Of a stretch of DNA of 64,000 bases, positions 52,523 to 61,335 are shown piece after piece; positions within the stretch are counted from its first letter, which is position 1; each line of letters starts with the position of its first letter. Both the position numbers and the translations under genes were made by a program. The DNA is from Actinomycetota bacterium (lineage in GTDB: Bacteria; Actinomycetota; Acidimicrobiia; Acidimicrobiales; RAAP-2), in assembly GCA_021324355.1 (NCBI GenBank), contig JAJPJD010000051.1, positions 1 through 64,000 on the forward strand, in the 5' to 3' direction. Below the pieces are notes generated by a model. The model had not been told where the DNA came from and did not search any database. It saw only the letters and a list, made by a program, of their open reading frames with translations.

Positions 52523-53917
52523 TCAACGGGAGCTCGAGCCGGCGGGCAGGCGGAGCGGCAGGCCCGAAGGCGCGAGGGATTGGGGGGCGCTGGCTCGAGA
52601 AGCCAGCACCGGTCGGAGCGAGAGGGCCAGGGCGCCCACGACCAGCCCGGCCTGGACGAGCTGCGGGGCGCGCTCTTGGATCGGGACCAGGACATCGAAG
52701 GCCGGCGGGTAGAACGCGCCGGTGGCGACCAGCCAGGCGAGGGTCACAGGGCGGATCCGCCCACCGACGACGTCCAGGGTGACCAGGCAGACCCCGACTG
52801 CGACGAAGTAATAGGAGTACAGATTGATCTCGAAGGCCAGGCGGAGCACGAGCGACCCGGTCACCAGCCCGAGGAGGGGGACCGGACGGAGGATGGACGG
52901 GCCGAGCCGGTGGCGAGCGGCGCCAGCCAGGGCGGCGGCGCCGGCCAGCGGGAGTCCCCGGGCGACCAACGTCCGCAGCGCACCGTGGAGGCCCAGCCAC
53001 CCGACCAGGGTGGAGCCGTTGCTGAGGGTCGCGTAGGCCCCCAACGAGCTGGTGAGCAGGCCGGTGCCCATGAGCGGCGTGAGCACCAGGAACAGCCCGC
53101 CCGCGGTCCCGACCGTGGCGCCCAGGATCCGGGACCGGGCGCCACGAGGCGCACTCGTCACGAGGGCGACTACGGCCAGGATGGCGTACTGCTTCGAGCA
53201 GCAGGCGAGGCCGCAGCACACTCCGGCCAGGATCCAGCGATGGCGGAGGCTGAGGCCGACGGCTGCCAGCACCAGCCCGAGCGCGAGCACGTCCTCGGGG
53301 TGGAAGTACTGAACATAGGCGCCGGCGAGCGGTGGGAACGCCGCGATCACCCATAGCCCCAGCAGCTCGAGCCGGGTCCGGTCCCGCTCAGCGGCTCGAA
53401 CCACCACGATGTAACCGGCGAGGAGCACCGGCCAGGCGACCAGCCCCGTGAGGAGGAACGACCACTCGGGGTAGCCGGGGCTGCTGCCCCGATTGCCCGG
53501 GCACGGGGTGCTGCGAGTCCACGGCCCGATGGCTGGCAGCGGTGCGGTGGCAGTCAGGATCCCGGCGGCGACCAGCGGGTACAGCGGCGGCACCGAGGAC
53601 TGGGCTTGCGCCGGGTAGGCGCAGGCGAGCATGCCGTGCTCGATCGCTGCCGCCGGGGTGCCGCTTTCCCACTCGTCGCCGGTTGGGGAGATCGGCCCGG
53701 TCGGTCCGTGCACCAACCCGAACCAGAGCACCAGGCTGGCGGCAAAGACCGCAGATCCGACGATCCACCCCAGTGTCCGCAAGCCCGGTGAGATCCGAGA
53801 GGACCGGGTACGCAGCAGGTGGGCGTGCGCACCGGCTCGTCGCCCACGCTGCCTGGTGAGGAACCCCAAGAGGCTCCCGGAGCTCGGTTGGAGCGGACGC
53901 ACCTTCCCGTCCGACAC
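52523..53917 (-). CDS. Polytopic membrane protein, GT-C/GT87-like putative glycosyltransferase (HPED motif)
   Basis: About 10 hydrophobic segments; YVQYFHPEDVLALGLVLAAVGLSLRHRWILAGVCCGLACCSKQ. Confidence 0.6.
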   Translation of the reverse strand: MSDGKVRPLQPSSGSLLGFLTRQRGRRAGAHAHLLRTRSSRISPGLRTLGWIVGSAVFAASLVLWFGLVHGPTGPISPTGDEWESGTPAAAIEHGMLACAYPAQAQSSVPPLYPLVAAGILTATAPLPAIGPWTRSTPCPGNRGSSPGYPEWSFLLTGLVAWPVLLAGYIVVVRAAERDRTRLELLGLWVIAAFPPLAGAYVQYFHPEDVLALGLVLAAVGLSLRHRWILAGVCCGLACCSKQYAILAVVALVTSAPRGARSRILGATVGTAGGLFLVLTPLMGTGLLTSSLGAYATLSNGSTLVGWLGLHGALRTLVARGLPLAGAAALAGAARHRLGPSILRPVPLLGLVTGSLVLRLAFEINLYSYYFVAVGVCLVTLDVVGGRIRPVTLAWLVATGAFYPPAFDVLVPIQERAPQLVQAGLVVGALALSLRPVLASRASAPQSLAPSGLPLRLPAGSSSR

Positions 53918-54027
53918 GCCTGCAGCCTAAGGAGGTGCCGCTTGCCGAGCGGGGATGGTTATGGCCGTGCGGCGATCCCGCCGTCACCGGGGCGCTGGCC
54001 GGTCGGGCCAGCCGATCCTGGCCTGGT

Positions 54028-54339
54028 TCAGTCGGTGCTCGTGCCGGAGCCGGTCGCCGATGCCGAAGTGGCGGACGAGGCGGTCTCCGACGACCCGTTC
54101 GAGCTGGCCTCGGCTGGCTTGGCGGCACCATTGGTCTTGGCACTCGAGCCGTTCGAGCTGGCCCGACGGCTGTCGGTCCGGTAGAAGCCGCTTCCCTTCA
54201 AGACGATCCCGACGTTGCCGAAGACCTTGCGCAGCCTGCCCTGGCAGCTCGGGCAGCTCGTCAGGGCGGGGTCGGAGAAGGCCTGCACCGTCTCGAAGCG
54301 GTGTCCGCAAGCTGTGCAGGCGTACTCATACGTAGGCAT
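54028..54339 (-). CDS. FmdB-type zinc ribbon protein with Ser-rich tail
   Basis: MPTYEYACTACGHRFETVQAFSDPALTSCPSCQGRLRKVFGNVGIVLKGSGFYRTD. Confidence 0.88.
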   Translation of the reverse strand: MPTYEYACTACGHRFETVQAFSDPALTSCPSCQGRLRKVFGNVGIVLKGSGFYRTDSRRASSNGSSAKTNGAAKPAEASSNGSSETASSATSASATGSGTSTD

Positions 54340-54432
54340 CTGGGCTCCCGAGCGTCAGGTTAGCACTCAAGACCTTCGACTGCTAATCCTAGCGGTTCCA
54401 GCCCTCCAAAACCTCGCTCAAGGTCAACGGCC

Positions 54433-54438
54433 TAGAAT
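54433..54438 (+). promoter_or_regulatory. Candidate leaderless -10 element (TAGAAT) for moaC
   Basis: TAGAAT ends 7 nt before GTG 54446. Confidence 0.5.
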
Positions 54439-54445
54439 CGCTCCG

Positions 54446-54946
54446 GTGACTGACCGAAGCCTCACGCACCTGGACCCACTGGAAGGTGCCCGGATGGTGG
54501 ACGTCAGTCCGAGAGAACCCACCCACCGGCGGGCACTGGCCCGGTGCAGGGTGTTCATGCAGCCGGAGACCACCGCCAAGGTGGCCAACAACGCCATCAC
54601 GAAAGGCGACGTCCTGGCAGCCGCCAGGATCGCCGGGATCCAAGCGGCCAAGCGGACGGCGGACCTGCTGCCCATGTGCCACCCGGTTCTCGTCGGATCC
54701 GTGGCGATCAACTTCTCCATTGGCGACGACCACGTAGAAGTCGAAGCCGCAGTCGAGACGGTGGATCGGACCGGGGTCGAGATGGAGGCCATGACGGCCT
54801 GCACGCTGGCCGCGCTCACGATCTACGACATGTGCAAATCGGCCGACCGGACCATGACCATCGAGGACGTGGCTCTCTGGGAGAAGTCCGGAGGTCGTTC
54901 CGGCCATTGGCAGCGCACGCCCAGCCCGGACGGCCAGCAGGTCTGA
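54446..54946 (+). CDS. moaC: Cyclic pyranopterin monophosphate synthase
   Basis: KGDVLAAARIAGIQAAKRTADLLPMCHPVLV, VETVDRTGVEMEAMTACTLAALTIYDMCK. Confidence 0.95.
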   Translation: MTDRSLTHLDPLEGARMVDVSPREPTHRRALARCRVFMQPETTAKVANNAITKGDVLAAARIAGIQAAKRTADLLPMCHPVLVGSVAINFSIGDDHVEVEAAVETVDRTGVEMEAMTACTLAALTIYDMCKSADRTMTIEDVALWEKSGGRSGHWQRTPSPDGQQV

Positions 54947-54971
54947 ACTCCGCCGCCCCCCAGGTGCCGAG

Positions 54972-56231
54972 CTAGCGGCGGTTCCGAACGCTCGCTCGGG
55001 CGAAGAAGTCCGCGGTCACTGGCGGCATCTCGTCATCGGTCCGGTCAACGCCGGCGACCTCGGGCGGTGCCGCACCCTCCTTGTCAGCGCTGTCCACCGG
55101 TGCGAAACCAGGTGGGGGCGGTACCGGGGCGCCGGAGGCAAAGCCTGGCGGTGGGGGCGGTACCGGGGCGCCGGAGGCAAAGCCTGGCGGTGGGGGCGGT
55201 ACCGGGGCGCCGGAGGCAAAGCCGGGCGGTGGGGGCGGTACCGGGGCGCCGGAGGCAAAGCCGGGCGGTGGGGGCGGTACCGGGGCGCCTGGAGTGGCGC
55301 CTCCGACGCGAACAGCCGGCGTTTCCATCGTCGTCCCGAAGGTCCCGAACCCTCGGGGCGGCGCGACCGGTTCGTCGAACTGCAGATCCGATGGCGAGGC
55401 TAGTTCGACGCGGGGGTCTGGATCGACGTGGGGGTCTGACGAGGACTGGTTGGCCATCGGATCTGCCTGTGCTGCAGTCGTTTCGAACCCGGCCGGTGGC
55501 GGAGGGGGCCCGGAGTTCTGGCTAACCGTGCTGTGCCACTCGAGTGGAGCGTCCGGACCTTGGTTGGGGAAGTCCAGCGAAAAGCCGCGTGGTGGTGGGG
55601 GCGCGACGGGAGTGGAACCAGCAGGCTCGGGAGCCGACGTCAACGGCGGGTCCGCCGCGGCGTGGGGCGGTGGAGGCCCCTGGGGGTCAGTGCTCATGAA
55701 GAAGCCCGGGGGGGTCGGCGGCGTCGAGAACTCGGCCGCGATGCGCGCTTTCACCTCTTTGGCGGCACGGCGGTTGCGGAAGAGCCGAATCCTCGGACGC
55801 GAGGGCGGACTGGCCGGCTCAGGAATCTTCTCCGGCCCTGCGGCGAGGGGTGGGCTGGTCGGAGTGGCCCACGGGTCGGCGATTTCGTAGCCCGAGGGCG
55901 GCGCATGAAGCCCTCGGGCGGCAGGCTCTGGCGGTAATGGTGGGGGAGGCCCCAGCAGCGGCTGGCGGTTGGTTCCCAACGCCGATGGGGTGCTGATCGG
56001 GTCGATGGGGGAACCCAGCGCGAGTGGACGGCCGATGGTCGCGGCGATCTCCGGTGGGAGCGCCTCATGGATGCTCGTGACGAGGCGGGCTAGCTCGGCA
56101 TGGGCGCGCTCGAGCTTCGCGAGCCGGTCGAGGACGGAGTCCCAGGGTCCGGTCGATGCGACCTCCGGGTTCCGGACGAAGTCGGGCTGATCGTCTCGGC
56201 GACGACCAACGGGGAGATCCTGTATCGACAT
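54972..56231 (-). CDS. Proline-rich repetitive protein of unknown function
   Basis: ATG 56231; repeated PPPP(P)GF motifs including a 13-aa tandem array GAPVPPPPPGFAS; divergent from the prepilin gene. Confidence 0.65.
   Translation of the reverse strand: MSIQDLPVGRRRDDQPDFVRNPEVASTGPWDSVLDRLAKLERAHAELARLVTSIHEALPPEIAATIGRPLALGSPIDPISTPSALGTNRQPLLGPPPPLPPEPAARGLHAPPSGYEIADPWATPTSPPLAAGPEKIPEPASPPSRPRIRLFRNRRAAKEVKARIAAEFSTPPTPPGFFMSTDPQGPPPPHAAADPPLTSAPEPAGSTPVAPPPPRGFSLDFPNQGPDAPLEWHSTVSQNSGPPPPPAGFETTAAQADPMANQSSSDPHVDPDPRVELASPSDLQFDEPVAPPRGFGTFGTTMETPAVRVGGATPGAPVPPPPPGFASGAPVPPPPPGFASGAPVPPPPPGFASGAPVPPPPPGFASGAPVPPPPGFAPVDSADKEGAAPPEVAGVDRTDDEMPPVTADFFARASVRNRR
55105..55289 (-). repeat. 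39-bp in-frame tandem repeat, about 4.6 copies
   Basis: ggtaccggggcgcc recurs at 55120, 55159, 55198, 55237 and 55276 (exact 39-bp period; KpnI site in each); units differ at one visible synonymous position. Confidence 0.95.
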
Positions 56232-56526
56232 CGATTGCGCTCCTCCCGAACGGTCCCGGCCTGCGCCGTTGTGGTCGCCATCCCTGGCGGAGGCGTGGCT
56301 CGGGCGGACCAAGCCTCCGATGTCGACCTGCCTGGCAGCGTAGTTGAGGAGGCTCCCGAATTCGTGGTTATCGATCGCCCAAAGGCCCAGGTCCACAGGG
56401 TGGCCCACAGATCGCGACCATCCGCGACTTGCGCGTTCGGGCGGGTTAGCTTTCTCGGGCGAGCCGATCCGGCTCGTGATCATTGACAGATACGGAGCAG
56501 TAAATCCACCAGGGAGGATTTCCGTC

Positions 56527-57105
56527 ATGCAAACCGGCAACACCCCGCGGCTCGTACGCGCGTTGCGTCGAGCCCACGATCGGATGAAGGGCCGTACCGA
56601 GCTGGAGGGGGCCGAAGCCGGCTTCACCCTCATCGAGCTCATGGTCGTGCTCTTGATCATGGCCATCCTGCTCGCCATCGCCATCCCGACCTTCCTCGGG
56701 GTGAAGGGGAGCGCCCAGGACCGTGCGGTCCAGTCGAACCTGACCAACGCGTTGACGTCGGCCAAGGCGTCGTACGCAAACAGCGACTCCTACGCCACGG
56801 CCGCCTCGCTCGAGGTCTCATCGCTGAGTGCCGATGAGCCCAACCTCACGTTCGAGACCGGGGCTGCCACCACTGGGTCGAACAACGTGGCGGTCAACGT
56901 CTCGACTGACGGCCAGCAGCTCTTGCTGGTGGCCTACTCGCAGAGCGGGACCTGCTGGGCGGTAGCCGACAACGAGGGCACGACGGCCGCCATCACCGGA
57001 ACGCCGTCTGCTCTCGGGACGCAGTACACCAGCTGGGCTGAGAGCTCGAACGCTTGCAGCGCGGCGACCTTGCCTTCCAGCTTGACGTGGCGGTCGCACT
57101 ACTAA
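56527..57105 (+). CDS. Type IV prepilin-like protein
   Basis: Class III signal GAEAG^FTLIELMVVLLIMAILLAIAIPTFLGVK; gggagg SD upstream. Confidence 0.93.
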   Translation: MQTGNTPRLVRALRRAHDRMKGRTELEGAEAGFTLIELMVVLLIMAILLAIAIPTFLGVKGSAQDRAVQSNLTNALTSAKASYANSDSYATAASLEVSSLSADEPNLTFETGAATTGSNNVAVNVSTDGQQLLLVAYSQSGTCWAVADNEGTTAAITGTPSALGTQYTSWAESSNACSAATLPSSLTWRSHY

Positions 57106-57214
57106 ACCGGTCACGAGGTGGCACTGCCACCTGAGCTGAGCGGAGGAGGGTCTCGCCGTCGTGCGAGACCCTCCTCGCGCTCGGCTCGCCATTCTTCGCT
57201 CCAGGAGCACACGA

Positions 57215-58621
57215 GTGATTGAAGTCCTCGAGCACTCATCTGCCCCCGAGTCGCCAGCAGCTCGGTCATCGGCCAACTGGATTGCTGATGGGCTCCGCCG
57301 CCGGCGAGTGCCGCTGCTCCTGGCAGTGGCGGTGGTGGCGCTGACGATGGCCTACAGCCTGCTGTGGGGCCCGCTGGTCCACCATGGCTCGTTCTGGATC
57401 GTCCCCGGCGACATCTGGGGCACCCTGCGCAGCGCGCAGTTCGTTGCCTGGGGCGACATCGGCGACGTCTACGGACACGGGAGTGGTCTGGTCACCCTGC
57501 CGGGGATCAGCGTGGTCCTGGCGCCAGTGGGTTTCGTGATCAGCCACTTCAACCTGTCGATCTCCTTCCCCTACGCCCTTGCGCACCCGACTGGCTGGCT
57601 CGTGCTCGGGCCCTACGAGGCGGCGATCGGGTCCATCGTGCTGGTGCCGCTGGACGCCTTGGCCGAACAGCTGGGTCTGGACCGGCGGGCCCGGCTGCGG
57701 GCGTCGGTGGCCGAAGCCGTCCTCTTGTGGCCCCTGGTCGGGATCTGGGGGCACCCGGAGGACTCGCTGGGCTTGGCACTGATCCTGTGGGCCGTCCTCG
57801 CCGCCATGGACCGCCGATGGCGCGCTGTCGGCTGGCTGGTCGGCCTGGCGTTGGCGGTCCAGCCGCTGGTCGTGCTGGTGGTCCCGTGCCTCGTTGCGGT
57901 GACCCCGAGGCGAGGGTGGCCGAAGCTGGTGCTGCGGGCCCTGGCACCGGCGGCAGCGCTGGTTGCCATCCCGTTGTGGCAGTCGTGGCGGGTCACCACC
58001 CAGGCGCTGTTCAAGCAACCGAACTACCCCCGGATCGACCACGCGACACCGTGGTTGGCACTCGCGCCGGTGCTGTCGAAGGCACACCCGGCTGTGGTGA
58101 AGCGGTTCTTCCTCACGACCTCGCCCGCCGGGGTGCGCGACTTCACCGCGATCTCCCTCCACACCATAAGTGGCCCGGTCGTCGCCGCCGGCCCAGCGCG
58201 GCTGATCGCGGTCGGTCTTTCGGTCCTCTTGGGCTTCTACGCCTACCGCCACCGGCCTTCTTCGGCCCAGCTGGTCTGGCTCTGCTGCGTCGCGCTGGCG
58301 CTGCGATGCGTGTTCGAGGCGGTGATGGACCCCTACTACCTCTGGCCCCCCTTGGCCCTGGCCTTTGTGCTGCTCGCTCGCTCGCTGCCCCGCCTGGCGG
58401 TGGCTTCGGTCGCCACCGCCGTCTTGACCTGGTGGAGCTACCGCCACCTAGGTCCGTGGGAGTGGTGGGTGCCGGTCGTGGCGCTCCTGGCGGTCGCGGT
58501 GGCCTTGGCGATCCCGACTCAGGCAGCCTGGGCCCAGGTGCCTGCTGGGCCCGACCGAGCGGGCACCGAGCCGCTGAGCGGACGGGCCGGTTCGGTCGCG
58601 CTGAAGGGACTCAACGCCTGA
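57215..58621 (+). CDS. Polytopic membrane protein, putative GT-C-like glycosyltransferase (HPED motif)
   Basis: Multiple TM segments; LVGIWGHPEDSLGLALILWAVLAAMDRRWRAVGWLVGLALAVQP; start GTG 57215 or upstream 57161. Confidence 0.6.
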   Translation: MIEVLEHSSAPESPAARSSANWIADGLRRRRVPLLLAVAVVALTMAYSLLWGPLVHHGSFWIVPGDIWGTLRSAQFVAWGDIGDVYGHGSGLVTLPGISVVLAPVGFVISHFNLSISFPYALAHPTGWLVLGPYEAAIGSIVLVPLDALAEQLGLDRRARLRASVAEAVLLWPLVGIWGHPEDSLGLALILWAVLAAMDRRWRAVGWLVGLALAVQPLVVLVVPCLVAVTPRRGWPKLVLRALAPAAALVAIPLWQSWRVTTQALFKQPNYPRIDHATPWLALAPVLSKAHPAVVKRFFLTTSPAGVRDFTAISLHTISGPVVAAGPARLIAVGLSVLLGFYAYRHRPSSAQLVWLCCVALALRCVFEAVMDPYYLWPPLALAFVLLARSLPRLAVASVATAVLTWWSYRHLGPWEWWVPVVALLAVAVALAIPTQAAWAQVPAGPDRAGTEPLSGRAGSVALKGLNA

Positions 58622-58639
58622 CGCCGAGGTGACCCAGTC

Positions 58640-58888
58640 TCAGCAGTCGGGGGCCGAGGAGTCGGTCGGGTCCAGCGGGTCCCGGGTCGCCCCGCACTCG
58701 GGCAAGGTGCTCGACGTCGCCGGTGCGGTGGTGGTCGTGGTGGGGTGCTGGCCGCCCGTCGGAACGGCCGTGGGCGGCGTGACCGCCGGCGATCCGGCTG
58801 AGCAGCCGGCGGCCAGCACCCCGGCAAGCGCCAGCGCGGCCAGGCCGGCTGTGCCACGCCGCCATCGGGAAGGGGTGAACGCGGTCAT
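58640..58888 (-). CDS. Small Thr-rich lipoprotein
   Basis: Signal peptide with lipobox (LALAGVLAAGC); ATGA overlap with pilO. Confidence 0.7.
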   Translation of the reverse strand: MTAFTPSRWRRGTAGLAALALAGVLAAGCSAGSPAVTPPTAVPTGGQHPTTTTTAPATSSTLPECGATRDPLDPTDSSAPDC

Positions 58889-59472
58889 CCGGTGCCCGCG
58901 GCGCTCGACGAGGCACCCCGGGTGGCGAAGATGTCCAGGTTGAACTGGTCAGTGAGCACGGTTCCCCGGTTCGTGCCGGTGCCTCCGCCGGTGATGGAGA
59001 TCTGGCTGATGATGGTCAGCCGAGGGAGGGCATCGAGCGCCTTGATGAAGGCGAGCGTCTGGCTGTACGTGCCGGTTGCCGACACGGTGATCGGGATGAC
59101 CTCGAGGTTCCCGCTCGCCGTCGGGGCCGAGGGGTTCACGCCGGAAACCTTGACCCCGGTCGCCGACGCGGCATTCGAGAGGGCGGTGATGTAGTCGTAG
59201 ACGCCCGTCGAGGAGGGCACCGCCGCGCTCAATCGCTGAGCCAGCGCCTGGAACTGGCCCGACTCCCTCGAGTACGCCTTCAGCCGGTCGAGCCGGGCCT
59301 GGAGGGCGTTCTGCTGCTCCTGGGCGCTCTGGACCGAGGCGTTCACCGAGGCCAGCTTGTGGCCCTCGGGGACGAACAGTGCGAGCAGCCAGACCAACAG
59401 GACCACCAGAGCGATGGCAATTGAGAGCAGGACCGTGCGGGTGCGAAGGACCGCGACTATTTCGCGGTTCAT
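58885..59472 (-). CDS. pilO: Type IV pilus assembly protein PilO
   Basis: N-terminal TM, coiled-coil (ASVQSAQEQQNALQARLDRLKAY), C-terminal PITVSATGTYSQTLAFIKALDALPRLTIISQISI. Confidence 0.85.
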   Translation of the reverse strand: MNREIVAVLRTRTVLLSIAIALVVLLVWLLALFVPEGHKLASVNASVQSAQEQQNALQARLDRLKAYSRESGQFQALAQRLSAAVPSSTGVYDYITALSNAASATGVKVSGVNPSAPTASGNLEVIPITVSATGTYSQTLAFIKALDALPRLTIISQISITGGGTGTNRGTVLTDQFNLDIFATRGASSSAAGTG

Positions 59473-61133
59473 GGCCCGGGCACCTCGTACTCGGATACGC
59501 GCTGCGACGCCGCGCCGTTCAGGACGTCGAGCGTCGTCGAAAAGCTGACCCCGCCGCCCTGGGTGGAGGTGGAGACGCTCGAGCTCAGGTCGGGCAGCTC
59601 GAAGATCGGGGACTGGCTGAGCGCCTGGCCCCAGGTGGTGACGTCATCCAGGGTTTGCGTGAACACCTGCGCGTTCACCGTGCCGAGGGACTGACCGGCA
59701 GCGCTGCTGGTGCCCTGGCCCGGGATCGACGTGGCGGCCATGGAGACGTTCTGGAGTGTGGCGTTGGGCGGGATGTACTGGGCGATCTGGTTGAGCACCA
59801 CCAGCCAGTCGACCTCTTTCTTCAGGGTCGGCAGGATGAGGGCGGACTGGCGCTCGACCTGGTTGCGGAGCGCGAGGGCCTTGTCGTACTTGGGGATCTC
59901 GACGTTCTTGATCGTCGCGTTGGCCGCCTCGATCGCTTGCAGGTGATCCTCCGCGTTGTGCACTTGCACGAAGCGCAGGCCAGTCAGGCCGACGACCAAA
60001 ACGCCGACCGCTACGGCGGCACGGGTGAGAGCTCGGTGCACTCGCTTCTGCACGGCTCGGGCCCGGACCGACTCGGGGAGCAGGTTGAAGGCCCGCCCGG
60101 AGGGATCGGGGAGCGCGAGGCCGACCGGCACGGCTGCCACCGTGTCGACCTCCGCGGCCTGCTGGGGGGTTAGGGGCAGCCCGGCGGCGTCGAGGGCCGA
60201 CAGGGGCGAGGCGAGCGCCACCGGCACCCCGGTGGCCTGGCCCATCGCCTCCAGCAGACCGTGAGTCCGGGTGCCGCCCCCGGTCAGCAAGACCCTGCTG
60301 ACCGGCTGGCGACCAGCCAGGGAGCCGAAGAAACGGACTGAGTTGTTGATCTCGTCCACCAGGGCTCCGACTGCTCGTTGGCAGGCCCCGGCGGCCAACG
60401 AGTCGTGGACGCCCGGTGCGCCGAGGCGCCGCTTGGCCACCTCGGCGTCGCGCAGCGGGATGTCGAGCGCACCGGCGATCGCGGCGGTGATCGTCTGGCC
60501 CCCCTTGTCGAGGGTTCGCACGAACTGGAGGGTCCCGCCCTGGTGCACGACGATCAGAGTCAGCGTGGCGCCGATCGAGACCACCGCTTCGGGTGATTGC
60601 TGCCCGGTGGCGAGCGCTCGGGCCAGTGCGGCCGTCTGGAGGTCGATCGACACCGGTTCCAGGCCGGCTCGTTCGAGTGCCTCGATGAGTGACGCGAGGA
60701 CCTCGGCATGAGCTGCGGCCACCTGCACCCGCAAGGTCGGGGGACCGTCGGCCCCGGCCACCTGTGCGATCACCTTCGACGAGAGGACTGTCTCGTCGAG
60801 GGCGAACGGTAGGACTTCGTCGGCCTTGAAACGGACGGCCGACTCGAGCTCGTCGGGGGGCAGGAGCGGCATGTCGATGTCTCGCACGATGGCCCGGAGG
60901 CCGGCCACGCCCACCCGGACCCGGCGGTTGCTGAAATGGCCTTCCCGCCACAGCCGACGCAGGGCATCGGCCAGCCCAGCGCGATCGCGAACCTCGCCGT
61001 TGGCGACGATGCCAGGTTGGAGCCCGACTTGGCCAAAGTTCGTGATCGCCGGGCGCTGACCCCCATCGAGGGTGAGCTCGACCGCCCGTACGGCGGTGGT
61101 GCCGATGTCCAGACCGATGCTTTGGTATGCCAT
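59469..61133 (-). CDS. PilM-PilN fusion protein
   Basis: PilM actin-like region (SIGLDIGTTAVRAVEL, RVLLTGGGTRTHGLLEAM) continuous with PilN-like region starting FNLLPESVR followed by TM (AVAVGVLVVGLTGLRFV) and coiled-coil/ferredoxin-like part. Confidence 0.85.
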   Translation of the reverse strand: MAYQSIGLDIGTTAVRAVELTLDGGQRPAITNFGQVGLQPGIVANGEVRDRAGLADALRRLWREGHFSNRRVRVGVAGLRAIVRDIDMPLLPPDELESAVRFKADEVLPFALDETVLSSKVIAQVAGADGPPTLRVQVAAAHAEVLASLIEALERAGLEPVSIDLQTAALARALATGQQSPEAVVSIGATLTLIVVHQGGTLQFVRTLDKGGQTITAAIAGALDIPLRDAEVAKRRLGAPGVHDSLAAGACQRAVGALVDEINNSVRFFGSLAGRQPVSRVLLTGGGTRTHGLLEAMGQATGVPVALASPLSALDAAGLPLTPQQAAEVDTVAAVPVGLALPDPSGRAFNLLPESVRARAVQKRVHRALTRAAVAVGVLVVGLTGLRFVQVHNAEDHLQAIEAANATIKNVEIPKYDKALALRNQVERQSALILPTLKKEVDWLVVLNQIAQYIPPNATLQNVSMAATSIPGQGTSSAAGQSLGTVNAQVFTQTLDDVTTWGQALSQSPIFELPDLSSSVSTSTQGGGVSFSTTLDVLNGAASQRVSEYEVPGP

Positions 61134-61335
61134 TCGGCCCTTCCAACACCCCCGGGGTTCCCTGGGCGCCGTATGCAGCTGGGCCGGGCCGATTCGCTCG
61201 GCCGGCTCTCGTGGCTGGCGCTCGTGACCAGCCAGCCCGACGACTGCAGCACTCTACTGGCGGGAGTTCTCAGATCCGCGGATGGAGGATGTCCCCTCTG
61301 GGGTGTCTAGCGTGGTGTCCCACGGGAGGTGGTCC

